A stretch of 64,000 nucleotides of DNA from assembly GCA_016125405.1 (NCBI GenBank), contig WGLW01000023.1, forward strand, positions 163,118-227,117. Direction: 5' to 3'. The stretch is from Alphaproteobacteria bacterium. GTDB lineage: Bacteria; Pseudomonadota; Alphaproteobacteria; Caulobacterales; Hyphomonadaceae. Positions 41,127-53,331 of the stretch are shown piece after piece. The stretch's first letter is position 1, and every line of letters starts with the position of its first letter. A program made the position numbers and the translations under genes. The notes beneath the pieces were generated by a model that saw only the letters and a program-made list of their open reading frames with translations, ran no database searches and was not told where the DNA came from.

Positions 41127-42547
41127 ACGACTCGCCCCGGGTTCATCCGGTTCTCCGGATCGAGCGCCCGCTTCACCGCGCGCATCATCTCCATCTCCAC
41201 CGGCGACTTGCGCCGGGCGATCTCGTCGCGCTTCAGCTTGCCGACGCCGTGCTCGGCTGAAATCGAGCCGTTCAGCTCGGTGATCAGGTCGTGGATCGCC
41301 TGCGTGACGGCCTTGCCCTCACCCTCGAGATAGGCCTCCGCATCGCGTCCCTGCGGCGCGGTCACGTTGAAGTGGATGTTGCCGTCCCCGACATGGCCAA
41401 AGGCGATCAGGTCGCCATCCGGCGCCATCCGCTTCACCAGAGCCTCGCCGCGCTCCATGAACTCGGCCACGCGCGAGACCGGAACCGAGACGTCGTGCTT
41501 TAGAGCCTTGCCGTGGGCCTTCTCCGCCGGCGACAGGGTCTCGCGGATTTTCCACATCATGGCCGACTGGGCGATATTTTCCGCAATGGCCGCATCCCCA
41601 ACCAGCCCGGCCTCGATGGCTTCGGCCAGCAACCCCTCCATCATCTCGCGTGCGCCTTCAGGGCGCGGCAGCGACAATTCGATCAGCACGCGCCACGGCG
41701 CCACGGCCGGCAGCGGATCGCGCGTGTCGGGGATGTGCTTCAGCACCAGACCCAGCCCGAAAGCCGGGATCAGCTCGAACCCGGTCACCGCTCCGCCTGT
41801 CCATGCACGGGCGCGGGCCAGCAGCTCCACGGCGTCGGCCGGGCTCTTCACCACCACCCACGCCGTTTCCTTCACAGCGGGTTTCGGGAACAGTTTCAGC
41901 GTCGCCGCTGTCACCACGCCCAGCGTGCCCTCCGCGCCGATAAAAAGCTGCTTCAGGTCATATCCGGTGTTGTCCTTCCGGAGCCCGCGCAGGCCGTTCC
42001 AGATGCGCCCGTCCGGCAAGACGGCCTCTATGCCCAGCACCAGGTCGCGCATCATGCCGTAGCGCAGCACCGCGACGCCGCCGGCGTTGGTGGAAATCAG
42101 ACCGCCGATCGTGGCGACGCCTTCGGACCCGAGCGACAACGGGAAGAGACGACCCGCCTTGTCCGCAACCTCTTGCGCCTGCGTCAGCACGACGCCCGCC
42201 TCCAGCGTCATCGCATCGTTCAGCGGATCGACCTCGCGGACCTTGTTCATGCGCCTCAGGCTGATCAGCGCCTCGCCATAAGGCACGCCGCCATTGACCA
42301 TGCCGGAATTGCCGCCCTGCGGCGTCACCGCGATCCCGAACTCGGCCGCCAACGCAAGCGCCTTCGACACCTCTTCGGTGGAGGCTGGCTTCACGAGAAC
42401 CGGCGTCGATCCGTTCCAGCGGCCGCGCCAGTCGTGAACATGAGGCGCGATCTCCTGCGGGTCGATGGACACGCCTTTCGGACCCAGGGCCTCCGTCAGC
42501 CGGGCGATGAACGGGTCGATACGGGACTGGACGGAACTATCCGCCAT
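41123..42547 (-). CDS. FAD-binding oxidoreductase (GlcD/D-2-hydroxyacid dehydrogenase family)
   Basis: VTPQGGNSGMVNGGVP, IGGLISTNAGGVAVLRYGMMRDLVLGIEAVLPDG, C-terminal EHGVGKLKRDEI. Confidence 0.93.
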   Translation of the reverse strand: MADSSVQSRIDPFIARLTEALGPKGVSIDPQEIAPHVHDWRGRWNGSTPVLVKPASTEEVSKALALAAEFGIAVTPQGGNSGMVNGGVPYGEALISLRRMNKVREVDPLNDAMTLEAGVVLTQAQEVADKAGRLFPLSLGSEGVATIGGLISTNAGGVAVLRYGMMRDLVLGIEAVLPDGRIWNGLRGLRKDNTGYDLKQLFIGAEGTLGVVTAATLKLFPKPAVKETAWVVVKSPADAVELLARARAWTGGAVTGFELIPAFGLGLVLKHIPDTRDPLPAVAPWRVLIELSLPRPEGAREMMEGLLAEAIEAGLVGDAAIAENIAQSAMMWKIRETLSPAEKAHGKALKHDVSVPVSRVAEFMERGEALVKRMAPDGDLIAFGHVGDGNIHFNVTAPQGRDAEAYLEGEGKAVTQAIHDLITELNGSISAEHGVGKLKRDEIARRKSPVEMEMMRAVKRALDPENRMNPGRVV

Positions 42548-42574
42548 GGCAGGGCGTCTCCTCGGGCAATGCGC

Positions 42575-43039
42575 CTAGCCTATCAGGTCGCTGCGCGGCT
42601 TGCAGCTTTTCACGCCCTTGCGCACCAGCGTCGTGACGAAAACATCACCAAAGCTGCCGACGAAGCGGAACCCCCGGGGCGCCCGCGCCGCAGAGAAACA
42701 GTTCCAGTCCGTGAATCCCGAATGTTCATAGGCGAAACAGGCCTGGCCTTCATCGTCGATCCTCAGCCGGCCATGTTCGACGCCAGCGGGGGTTTCGTAG
42801 AGCGTTTCACCCTTGGGATCGATGCATTCACGCCAGCTCATGCCGCGCCCGGTCTCGGCGCCATCTGCGTCCGTCTCCTGGACATAGCCCTGCATGTCGA
42901 TGCCGAAGAGCGCGGCTTTCGCATCCTTTGCGGACATGACCGGCGCCGAACCGCCCCCCGCCTGGGCGCACGCCGGAAGGGCCGCCAACACCATGGCGCA
43001 CGCCGCCAGGATAGCCGATGCGATCGAAATCCTCGCCAT
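42575..43039 (-). CDS. hypothetical secreted protein
   Basis: Signal peptide; Cys-containing small protein. Confidence 0.6.
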   Translation of the reverse strand: MARISIASAILAACAMVLAALPACAQAGGGSAPVMSAKDAKAALFGIDMQGYVQETDADGAETGRGMSWRECIDPKGETLYETPAGVEHGRLRIDDEGQACFAYEHSGFTDWNCFSAARAPRGFRFVGSFGDVFVTTLVRKGVKSCKPRSDLIG

Positions 43040-43171
43040 GCCCCCAGACTTACCATGCCGCCCTGAAAGCCGGAACACTCCGGATCAGCGGGCCCTATGT
43101 CCGGGTCGCAACTTGACTGGCCGGCCAAGCGCGGCTCCAAGAGACATCTCCACAAGCTCGGGAATATCTCC

Positions 43172-43945
43172 ATGCCCTATTCGCCCTTCGATCTCAGCGG
43201 CAAGGTCGCGCTCGTCACCGGCGGCAATCGCGGCATCGGCTATGGCATGGCCGAAGCGCTGGCCCAGGCCGGCGCCAGCGTCGCCATCTGGGGATCGAAC
43301 GAAAAGACCAACGGCGAGGCGGCGAAAAAACTCGGCGGCAAGGCGAAGGCGTGGACCGTCAACGTGGCCGACGAAACGGCTGTCGCCGCCGCGATGCTCG
43401 ATGTCGTGAAGCATTTTGGCCGGGTTGATACGGTCATCGCGAATGCCGGCGTGGGCGGCGGCGCCAAGTCGTTCTCCGAATTCCCGACCGAAACCTATCG
43501 CCGGGTCCTCTCGGTGAACCTCGACGGCGTCTTCTTCACCCTGCGCGAAGCCTGCAAGCACATGGTCGAGCGCGCGAAGGCGGGCGATCCCGGCGGATCC
43601 GTTGCCGGCGTAGCCTCGCTCGCCGCCATCGAGGGCGCGGCCCGCAACGAGGCCTATGCCGCCACCAAGGGCGCTGTCATCTCCATGATGAAGTCCATCG
43701 CCGTGGAACACGCCCGCTACGGCGTGCGCGCCAACTCGATCCTGCCTGGCTGGATCGCCACCGACATGACACAGGGCGCGCAGGATAACCCGGCCTTCGC
43801 CGAGAAGGTCATTCCGCGCGTGCCGATGCGCCGCTGGGGCCAGCCCGCGGACTTTGGCGGCGTCGCCGTCTACCTGTGTTCCGATGCATCGTCTTACCAC
43901 TCAGGCGATTCATTCGTGATCGATGGGGCGTATTCGATCTTCTGA
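43172..43945 (+). CDS. SDR family oxidoreductase
   Basis: VTGGNRGIGYGMAEAL, ANAGVGG, YAATKGAVISMMKS. Confidence 0.92.
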   Translation: MPYSPFDLSGKVALVTGGNRGIGYGMAEALAQAGASVAIWGSNEKTNGEAAKKLGGKAKAWTVNVADETAVAAAMLDVVKHFGRVDTVIANAGVGGGAKSFSEFPTETYRRVLSVNLDGVFFTLREACKHMVERAKAGDPGGSVAGVASLAAIEGAARNEAYAATKGAVISMMKSIAVEHARYGVRANSILPGWIATDMTQGAQDNPAFAEKVIPRVPMRRWGQPADFGGVAVYLCSDASSYHSGDSFVIDGAYSIF

Positions 43946-44054
43946 TAGGCAGATCGCCCCTCCCGATCCTGAATATCGATAAAGTGTCTCGCGCTCACAC
44001 GCGTGGCTTGCTAATCCTGCTGCGTCCCTCCCGCGCCAGAGAAAAGTGAGCGCC

Positions 44055-46940
44055 ATGACCCAGCAGCCCGTCGCCCGCCTCGCCGTCGCCGCACTTGCGG
44101 GAATCCTGCTTGCTGCCTGCCAGCCTGCCAGCAAGACAGCAGAGCCTGCGACGAAGCCCGCCGGACAACTCACGATCCCGCCGCTGAAACCGGTCATGCG
44201 AACGCTGGCCAACGGTCTGCGCGTCTATGAGATGCCGGATTCGAACACGGCCAGCGTCTCGGTCGCCGTTTGGTACGATGTCGGCGGCAAGAACGACCCG
44301 GCAGGCCGCTCCGGCTTCGCGCACCTCTTCGAACACCTGATGTTCAAGTCCACCAAGGACATGCCGCCGGAAAACATGGACAAGCTGACCGAATATGTCG
44401 GCGGCTTCAACAACGCCTCAACCTGGAACGACTTCACCAACTACTACGAGACGGTTCCGGCGAACTACCTCGAGAGCGTTCTCTGGGCCGAATCCGAGCG
44501 CATGGGCTCGCTGGTCGTCGACGACGCCAACTTCAAGTCCGAACGCGATGTGGTGAAGGAAGAACTTCGCCAGTCGGTGCTGTCGCGCCCATACGGCAAG
44601 CTGTTCAACCTCTACCTGCCGGAGGCGAACTTCTCCGTGCACCCCTATGGTCGGCCGGTGATCGGGTCGATCAACGATCTCGACAGCGCCACCATCGACG
44701 ACGTTCGAGCCTTCCATGCGGCTTACTACCGGCCCGACAACGCGATCCTCGTGATCTCCGGCAATTTCGATACGGCCAAGGTCGACGCCTGGGTCGACAA
44801 GTATTTCGCGCCGCTCACGACGCCCAAGCGGCCCATCCCGCGCGTGACCGCGGTTGAACCTGCCCGCACCGCACCGAAATCCCTCATCGTCTACGAACCC
44901 AACACGCCGCTGCCGGCCGTGGTGGTGTCATGGCCCGGCCTCGCGCCGGACAGCCCGGACCTCGCCGCCTGGATGATTATGGACGCCATCCTGCAGCGCG
45001 GACAGGATTCCCGCCTCTACAACGCGATGGTCTACAACCAGAAACTGGCGGCCGAGGTCGAATCCAACTTCGAGGTCACGCAACAGGCTGGCGTCTATGC
45101 GCTGATCGCCATTCTCAGCGAGGGCAAGTCGGCCGACGATGGCCTGAAATCGCTAAATGCCGAAGTGGCGAAGATGCGCGATGCGCCGGTCACCGACGCC
45201 GAGCTCGATGAAGCCCGCAACGAGTTGATCACGGAGGCGCTGGAAAGCCGCGAAACCTCGGACGGCCGCGCCTTCGAACTGGCGCGCTCGGTCATCCTGT
45301 TCAACGACCCCACCGCTTCCGACAAGCTTCTGGCCAAGCTGCAGACCGTCACGGCCGCCGATGTGCAGCGCGTGGCGAAAGCAATCATGGACGACAACCG
45401 CTCTGTCACCATCCGCTACCTGCCGGAAGCGCTGGCCAAGGGCGCCAAGTCGGACACGATCGAACCCGCCGCCACCATCGAGACGACGAAAATCGACATT
45501 CCCGCATCGGACATTCCGGTCTATGCGCTCGCCCCCGAGGGCAAGCGCGAACAGGCCCCGCCGCCCGGCCCGGCCGTCGCCGTCAACGTCCCCAGCGCCT
45601 CGGAGAAGACGCTCCCGAATGGCCTGCGCGTCATCGTCGCCAACAAGCCCGGCCTGCCGCTGGTCAGCGCGGACCTGCGCATCGCCGCCGGCGGTTCGCT
45701 CGATACGCAGGCCAAGGCCGGCCTCGCCACGCTGACCGCGGACCTCGCCACACGCGGCACCGCCACACGCTCGGCGACGGACATCTCGCGCCAGATCGAA
45801 AGCCTTGGCGCCTCGCTCAATGCCGGCGCAGGCGCCGACTCGACCGATGTCTCGCTCCGCACCCGGTCTGACAAGACGAAGGACATCTTCGCCATCATGG
45901 CGGACGTGGTGCAGAATCCGGCCTTCAAGGACGAGGAACTCGCCCGCGCCCGGCAGGAAACGCTCGACGGCCTGATGGTGTCGCTGCGCCAACCCTCGTC
46001 TGTCGGGCGCTACGCCATGACACGCCGGCTTTATGGCGACGGCCCCTACGGTTCGGTGCCCTCGCCCAAATCCATCGCCGCGCTGACGCCGGCGGACGCC
46101 GTGGCCTTCCACAAGATCCACTGGACGCCGTCCAATTCGGTTCTCGTGATCACGGGCGACATTACGCCTGAGAACGGCTTCGCCGTCGCCCGGGACTATC
46201 TGGGCGGATGGGAGCAGCCCGTCGACGTTTCGCCGCCGCCCCCGGCCCCCAAACCGGCGGCGTCATCCTCGCCTGCGGCGCCCGATGAACCGACGCCCGC
46301 GCCCCTCGTCGTCGACATTCCGAAAATCGGCCAGGCCGCCGTCTTCATGGGCCAGACCGGCCCATCGCGCACAGCGCCCGACTATTTCGCCACGCTGGTC
46401 GCCAATGATGTGCTCGGCGGCGGCTATTCGGCCCGGCTGAACGAGGAAATCCGCATCAAGCGCGGGCTTTCCTACGGCGCCTCGTCTCGTATCGCCTCGC
46501 GTAAGGATGCGGCCCCTATCATCGCCGGAGCCCAAACCCGTAACGACGCCGTGCCGCAAGTCGTGAAGCTGATGAGTGGCGAGATGTCCAAGCTGGGCGC
46601 CTCGGCAATCCCCACCGATGAGATGGACGCCCGCAAGGCGACGCTGATCGGCTCGTTCGGGCGGAGCGTCGAGACGACGGCGGGTCTGGCCGGCCAGCTC
46701 TCGGAACTCGCGCAGTTCAACCTTCCGCTCGACAAGCTGCAAACCTACACCAGCGACATCTCGGCGGTGACGCCCGAAGCGGCGGAAGCCGCCGCCAAGG
46801 CGCACTTCAATCCGGCGACAGCCGCGCTGGTCGTCGTCGGCGACGCCAAGGTGTTCGGGAAGGATCTGGCGAAGGCCTATCCGAAGCTGGAAACCATCGA
46901 GATCAGCAAGCTGAACCTCGACAGCGCCACGCTGAAATAG
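44055..46940 (+). CDS. M16 family zinc metallopeptidase (two M16 units, lipoprotein)
   Basis: H-x-x-E-H motif GFAHLFEHLMFKST; lipobox ILLAACQP; second inactive M16-like half. Confidence 0.93.
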   Translation: MTQQPVARLAVAALAGILLAACQPASKTAEPATKPAGQLTIPPLKPVMRTLANGLRVYEMPDSNTASVSVAVWYDVGGKNDPAGRSGFAHLFEHLMFKSTKDMPPENMDKLTEYVGGFNNASTWNDFTNYYETVPANYLESVLWAESERMGSLVVDDANFKSERDVVKEELRQSVLSRPYGKLFNLYLPEANFSVHPYGRPVIGSINDLDSATIDDVRAFHAAYYRPDNAILVISGNFDTAKVDAWVDKYFAPLTTPKRPIPRVTAVEPARTAPKSLIVYEPNTPLPAVVVSWPGLAPDSPDLAAWMIMDAILQRGQDSRLYNAMVYNQKLAAEVESNFEVTQQAGVYALIAILSEGKSADDGLKSLNAEVAKMRDAPVTDAELDEARNELITEALESRETSDGRAFELARSVILFNDPTASDKLLAKLQTVTAADVQRVAKAIMDDNRSVTIRYLPEALAKGAKSDTIEPAATIETTKIDIPASDIPVYALAPEGKREQAPPPGPAVAVNVPSASEKTLPNGLRVIVANKPGLPLVSADLRIAAGGSLDTQAKAGLATLTADLATRGTATRSATDISRQIESLGASLNAGAGADSTDVSLRTRSDKTKDIFAIMADVVQNPAFKDEELARARQETLDGLMVSLRQPSSVGRYAMTRRLYGDGPYGSVPSPKSIAALTPADAVAFHKIHWTPSNSVLVITGDITPENGFAVARDYLGGWEQPVDVSPPPPAPKPAASSSPAAPDEPTPAPLVVDIPKIGQAAVFMGQTGPSRTAPDYFATLVANDVLGGGYSARLNEEIRIKRGLSYGASSRIASRKDAAPIIAGAQTRNDAVPQVVKLMSGEMSKLGASAIPTDEMDARKATLIGSFGRSVETTAGLAGQLSELAQFNLPLDKLQTYTSDISAVTPEAAEAAAKAHFNPATAALVVVGDAKVFGKDLAKAYPKLETIEISKLNLDSATLK

Positions 46941-46949
46941 GCGGGGTTT

Positions 46950-47234
46950 CTAGATCCCGGCGACCCAGAGCTGGAAACGCGCCGCGATCACGAACGACAG
47001 CAGGACGAACAGCACGATCGCTGTCGCCACGCCGCCCGTGACCAGGCGAACCGGCGTCATGTCGGTATCGGCCAGCGGTTCGAGAAAGAAGGAGCGCAGG
47101 CTCGGCGGCTCGCATGTCTGCTTGAGGAACCAGGGCGCCAGCCGCGCCCCGATCCAGAGCGCCCAGGCCGTCAGCCCGACCGAAAACCCGAACAACCAGA
47201 GAGCCGGAACCAGATCGTCAACCCAGGCGGTCAT
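46950..47234 (-). CDS. small membrane protein
   Basis: Two hydrophobic segments, 94 aa. Confidence 0.5.
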   Translation of the reverse strand: MTAWVDDLVPALWLFGFSVGLTAWALWIGARLAPWFLKQTCEPPSLRSFFLEPLADTDMTPVRLVTGGVATAIVLFVLLSFVIAARFQLWVAGI

Positions 47235-47321
47235 CGCGAGTGAGCTCCAGAAGACGTCCCCGGCGCCTTCTGAATCAAGTCGCGAATCCCGTCAAACAGA
47301 CTTGGCGCCGCAGGGCGGCTT

Positions 47322-48605
<1,284 letters not shown>

Positions 48606-48761
48606 TCATCGAAACGTCACGCCATCATCACATGGCGGTTTTGCGAAATTTTTCGCCCAGCCCGCCCCGACGCGATTCTGTCACCGACCGGTCATGGCGC
48701 CTGACTAGTCGGTTCCGGCAGTCGACGCGGATCTCCGCGTCCGGGACACATCGGGGAAGAC

Positions 48762-51143
48762 ATGAAATTGATCTGGAAGATTGCGCTGCTCGTCAGCGCC
48801 AGCGCCTGCGCAAACCTTGCCGCCAACGCCCAGTCCGGTCCCGCCGCGGAGCCGGCCGCCGCCGCCGATGACGCAGCAGCGACGGACACCATCGTGGTGA
48901 TCGGCGAAGGCGTAACGCACTCGACTTCGGAAACCACGGAAACGATGGCGCTGCAGAAGGCGCCGGTATCCAGCGTGCTCGACCAGATCGGCGAACTTCC
49001 CGGCGTGCTCGTTTCAGAAGGCGACACGTTCGGCGGCGACGACTGGTCGACCACCATTTCGCTGCGCGGCTTCCAGTCCAACCTCTCCGAACAGCAGATC
49101 GGCATCACCGTCGACGGCCTGCCCAACGGGAACTCCGGATATGGCGGCGGCGCCAAGGCGAACCGCTACATCGACTCGCCCAACCTGGATAAAGTGGAAG
49201 TCTCGCAGGGCACCGCCGATGTCGCTTCGCGCTCGCTCGAGGCCCTGGGCGGCACGCTCAACTTCACGACTTCGGATCCCCTCAAGGAAAAGCGCCTCCG
49301 TTTCATCGGCTCGGCGGGATCATTCAACGCGCAGAAGGAATACGCCCGCTATGATACCGGCGAATTCCTCCCCAACACCTACGCCTGGCTCAGCATCTCT
49401 CATCAGGAACAGGACGACTGGGTCGATTCCGACGTGCCGTCGACGCGCGATCACGCAGCCCTGAAGGTCAAATCGGACCAGGGCCCGCTGGGCCTCACCG
49501 GATACCTCTCCTGGGACGACACGCACGAGCACAACTATCAGTCGATCACGCCGGCGGAATTCGCACAGGATCCGAACTGGGACCGCCTGACCTCGCAGTG
49601 GCTCGACAATCCCTATGTGAACCAGCTCTACCGCCCCGCCTGGGGCACGCTGCGGCAGAACCTGTTCGGCTACATCAAGGGCGACTACACGCCTGTGGAC
49701 GGCCTCAAGATTTCGGGCTCCGTCTATGATCACGAGCTGGACGGCCGCGGCGACTGGGTGCCGCCCTATCTCGTCGACGTCACTGACGACGGCGCCGGCA
49801 ATCCAGAATCCGAACTCAATTCCCGCGTCGATGGCGGGCCGCTGCTTGGCCAGATCTTCTTCGTCGACGCCAACGGTGCGGCCCTGTCGCCGACGCCGGG
49901 ATGCGCCTCGTCGATCACCTTCCCCTATGGCGGCGCTGGCCCGCAATACGACCCGGCCTGCTATCCGGCCAACGCCATTCCGGTCCAGTCCTACCGGCAC
50001 ACGCACTACCAGCAGAAACGCCGCGGCGTGACCGCCGACTTTGCCTGGGACGCGGATTTTGGCGCGGTCGCCAACACCCTGCGCGGCGGCGTCTGGTATG
50101 AGGACACCGAACGCGATGAATATCGCGACTGGCACACACTGATCGACGCCCGCGTGGGCGACGAATTCAACAGCCAGCCCTACTGGGTGCAGTACAACCG
50201 GAAATATCCCTACCAGACCTTGATGTACTACATTGAGGATCAGGCAACCTTCGGACCCGTGACCGCGCGTTTCGGCCTCAAGCAATATGACATCACGCTG
50301 AAACGCGAAGACCTCTTCGGGGCGAGCCCCAACATCAAGCTCAACTCGGACAGCGACCTCCTGCCGTCCGGCGGCCTCACCTGGAAAACACCGGTCAGCG
50401 GCCTCGAACTCTTCGCGGGCTACGGCAAGAACTTTTCCTCGATCAAGGACGGTGTGCTCGAAGCGGGGGCGACCGCGCTTGGAACCATCAAGCCCGAAAC
50501 GGCAGAGAACGTCGATTACGGCGCCCGCTATGTCGGCCGCCGCTTCTCGGGCTCGATCACGGGCTACAACATCCGCTTCTCCAATCGCGTCACCTTCGTG
50601 CCAGCGACGACAGGATCGGGCGCTCCTGACTACCTGAACGAAGCCGAAGGCAGCTACATCAACGTCGGCGGCATCGAATCGAAGGGCGTCGAGGCGGCGG
50701 GCACGTTTGAAATCTCCGACAACTGGTCGCTCTACGGCGCCTACACCCACAACGACTCGAAATATCTCGGCACCGGCTCCGCCGCCGGCGACGCGCTGCT
50801 CGGCATCTATGTGGGCAACACCGTTCGCGGCGCCCTGAAGCAAACCTTCGTCGCGTCCGCCGACTGGCGCGATAACAACTACTTCGCCGGCCTGTCGTAC
50901 AAATGGGTCGACAAGATCTATGTCGACGCCGCCAACACGACGGCGCTCGACTCTTTCGGCGTCGCCGATCTCTATGTCGGCGTAAATGTCGACGCCTTCA
51001 TGCCGGAAATGAAGGGCCTGGACCTTCGCCTGAACGTCAACAACCTGTTCGACGAAAGCTACATGTCGGGCGTGGTGGGCGACGGCACCGCCTATATCGG
51101 CGCGCCGCGCTCGGTGGTGCTGACGCTGACAGCCGACTTCTAG
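48762..51143 (+). CDS. TonB-dependent receptor
   Basis: Plug domain (VLDQIGELPGVLVSEG...ISLRGFQSNLSEQQIGITVDGLPNG) and C-terminal NVNNLFDESYMSG...PRSVVLTLTADF. Confidence 0.93.
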   Translation: MKLIWKIALLVSASACANLAANAQSGPAAEPAAAADDAAATDTIVVIGEGVTHSTSETTETMALQKAPVSSVLDQIGELPGVLVSEGDTFGGDDWSTTISLRGFQSNLSEQQIGITVDGLPNGNSGYGGGAKANRYIDSPNLDKVEVSQGTADVASRSLEALGGTLNFTTSDPLKEKRLRFIGSAGSFNAQKEYARYDTGEFLPNTYAWLSISHQEQDDWVDSDVPSTRDHAALKVKSDQGPLGLTGYLSWDDTHEHNYQSITPAEFAQDPNWDRLTSQWLDNPYVNQLYRPAWGTLRQNLFGYIKGDYTPVDGLKISGSVYDHELDGRGDWVPPYLVDVTDDGAGNPESELNSRVDGGPLLGQIFFVDANGAALSPTPGCASSITFPYGGAGPQYDPACYPANAIPVQSYRHTHYQQKRRGVTADFAWDADFGAVANTLRGGVWYEDTERDEYRDWHTLIDARVGDEFNSQPYWVQYNRKYPYQTLMYYIEDQATFGPVTARFGLKQYDITLKREDLFGASPNIKLNSDSDLLPSGGLTWKTPVSGLELFAGYGKNFSSIKDGVLEAGATALGTIKPETAENVDYGARYVGRRFSGSITGYNIRFSNRVTFVPATTGSGAPDYLNEAEGSYINVGGIESKGVEAAGTFEISDNWSLYGAYTHNDSKYLGTGSAAGDALLGIYVGNTVRGALKQTFVASADWRDNNYFAGLSYKWVDKIYVDAANTTALDSFGVADLYVGVNVDAFMPEMKGLDLRLNVNNLFDESYMSGVVGDGTAYIGAPRSVVLTLTADF

Positions 51144-51343
51144 AGACAGTTGGCGCGGGAGATCGTTGATTCGATTCCCCGCGCCAATTCGCGCACAGCC
51201 CCGACAGGCCAGCAGACAGCGTTTGCGCGGCGCGCAACATCGCCTATCGTTGTGTGGAGTCGCCCTTGGGGGGCTCCTGTACCAGCGGTCGACCCTTCGG
51301 GGTACGGCCGCGTGTTTTCATGCGCGGGAGAGAGCGCCAGACG

Positions 51344-51865
51344 ATGTCGCGAGGAATCACGCCAAGGATTGCGGCCGCTGCATTTGCCGTCATGTGTTTC
51401 ACCGGCGCCCAGTATCTTGGCGACCGGATGTCGATCGACGTTCCGGATGCCTGGACGGCGCAGGGGCCAGCGCAGGACGGGCTTGTTACCTTCACCGAAC
51501 CGGGCGGCATGGCGAACTGCAACATTCAGACGGTCGATAGTTCGGATCTGGCCAAGCTCAGCATTGACGAGATCAACAAGGAAACGGCCCACGCCTATTC
51601 GGCGGCTGAATACGCCGATCTGCTCGGGCAGGAGCCATCCGCAATCAGCCTGGTTTCGAGCGAAATCCAGCCGTTCGCCGACGCCTGGTTCCACATTGCG
51701 ACGTTCCGTTTCCAGACCACCGACGGACCCGAGGTCTCGATCCGTTTCGCATTCTATATCCTGCCGGGCCGCATCTCGATGGCGGGCTGCTATGCCAGTT
51801 CGGCTGATTTTGCGAAGTACGATTCCTTGTTCGACAAGACGATCAAATCCTTCCGGCCTTGGTAG
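51344..51865 (+). CDS. hypothetical secreted protein
   Basis: Signal-like N-terminus; intact ORF. Confidence 0.6.
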   Translation: MSRGITPRIAAAAFAVMCFTGAQYLGDRMSIDVPDAWTAQGPAQDGLVTFTEPGGMANCNIQTVDSSDLAKLSIDEINKETAHAYSAAEYADLLGQEPSAISLVSSEIQPFADAWFHIATFRFQTTDGPEVSIRFAFYILPGRISMAGCYASSADFAKYDSLFDKTIKSFRPW

Positions 51866-51889
51866 GGCGCCTCAGAAGGTCAGTGGGAG

Positions 51890-52474
51890 ATGAACAAGGG
51901 ACGGCTCGAAGCGTTCAGCGATGGCGTGCTGGCGATCATCATCACGGTAATGGTCCTGGAGCTGAAGGTTCCGCACGAACCGACGCCGGCGGCTCTGCTG
52001 GAGGTCTGGCCGGTCTTCCTCAGCTACGTGCTGAGCTTCGTCTTCATCGGCATCTACTGGAACAACCACCACCACCTGCTCCACATCGTCCACCACATCA
52101 GCGGCGGCGTCCTGTGGGCCAACCTGCACCTGCTGTTCTGGCTGTCCCTGGTGCCGTTCTCCACCGGATGGATGGGCGAGAATCATTTCGCGCTGTGGCC
52201 GGTGGCCATCTATGGCCTCAACCTGATCGGTTGCGCCATCGCTTTCACCATCCTGCTGCGGTTTCTCATCGCCACGAACGGCAAGGACTCGGCGCTCGCC
52301 AAAGCCGTGGGCAATGACTGGAAGGGCAACGTCTCACTGGTGATCTACGTGCTCGGCGTCGGCCTCGCCTTCGTCGAGCCCGTATTGGGCCTGGCCTGCT
52401 ATGTGGCGGTCGCCGTCATATGGTTCGTGCCCGATCGGCGGATCGAGCGCGCCTTGCCCGCAAAACCGGACTAG
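51890..52474 (+). CDS. TMEM175-family (DUF1211) potassium-channel-like protein
   Basis: N-terminal RLEAFSDGVLAIIITVMVLELKVP; multiple TM segments. Confidence 0.88.
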   Translation: MNKGRLEAFSDGVLAIIITVMVLELKVPHEPTPAALLEVWPVFLSYVLSFVFIGIYWNNHHHLLHIVHHISGGVLWANLHLLFWLSLVPFSTGWMGENHFALWPVAIYGLNLIGCAIAFTILLRFLIATNGKDSALAKAVGNDWKGNVSLVIYVLGVGLAFVEPVLGLACYVAVAVIWFVPDRRIERALPAKPD

Positions 52475-52488
52475 CGCTCTCCTCTCCG

Positions 52489-52935
52489 TCAACCAACCGG
52501 CGTCACCTTCTCGAAGGTCTTGCAGGTGGTCTGCACGGCCTCGTAGCGCGTCTCGGCGTCCTTGTCCCCGGAGAGGCCGGCATTGGCGTCCGAGACGATG
52601 GACCCGGCGACACGATCGAGATCCTCATCGACGGCCTTGTTGGACTTCTTGCCCTTCGTGTCCTCGATGTGCTTGTTCCAGGCGGACTTGAGCGCCTTGT
52701 CGACCGCCGCGCGCGTTTGCAGGTCCTTCAGCGCGTCGCCCGTCGCCTTGCCCGACCTCGCGTTCGCCACCTGCTCCGCGACGTCGTAGTACCGGTAGCA
52801 TTTGAGCGCCTGCTCGTAGGTCACATTCGTATCGATTTCTATCTTGGCCTGCTTCCCGCCTTGCGCATGCGCCGCTGTCCCCACAAGGGCCGCGCTCACA
52901 CCGATTGCGGCGGCCAGCGTCTTCATCGATCCCAT
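52489..52935 (-). CDS. hypothetical secreted protein
   Basis: MGSMKTLAAAIGVSAALVGTAAHAQ signal peptide. Confidence 0.6.
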   Translation of the reverse strand: MGSMKTLAAAIGVSAALVGTAAHAQGGKQAKIEIDTNVTYEQALKCYRYYDVAEQVANARSGKATGDALKDLQTRAAVDKALKSAWNKHIEDTKGKKSNKAVDEDLDRVAGSIVSDANAGLSGDKDAETRYEAVQTTCKTFEKVTPVG

Positions 52936-53331
52936 GGTTTTCCTCGTTCGACGGGTCGGTTCACGACTGGAGGAAGCTGCCCGTTCCGCTCCGCTCCTGA
53001 TCCCTTGTCCCCCGCACGGCGGCAAACCTGCCGGTGGGACCGGCCGGATGTCAAATGTCCTGTCAGCAACCCGATCCGGAACAAATCCAGCCGCCACATG
53101 TCCAGCACGCGCCGGCTTCGACCGCGGCCCTTTTTGATGTGCAGCGGGTTTAGGGACTCGACATACGCTGGTCGCTTCGAGCCCGTTTTCGCGAGTCCGG
53201 ACTTTACGTCGTGTCGCGGCCGCAGAATCCGCGCCAGGCGCCGTTCTCGCTGGACCGGCCCGGTCAATTCTGCCAAATTGTTAATCCAGTCGCGCGCGTG
53301 GGGCGCGTTGGAAAATCCCTGGGGGAATCTC

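Noticed and set aside
45001-46800. M16 second half lacking HxxEH as a degraded domain
   Set aside because: Catalytically inactive second M16 halves are normal in this family
49320-50843. 507-aa minus-strand ORF
   Set aside because: Antisense shadow of the TonB-dependent receptor
51150-51187. tRNA 3'-half-like string (GATTCGATTCCCCGCGCCA)
   Set aside because: No matching T-stem, anticodon arm or D-arm; it is a simple hairpin
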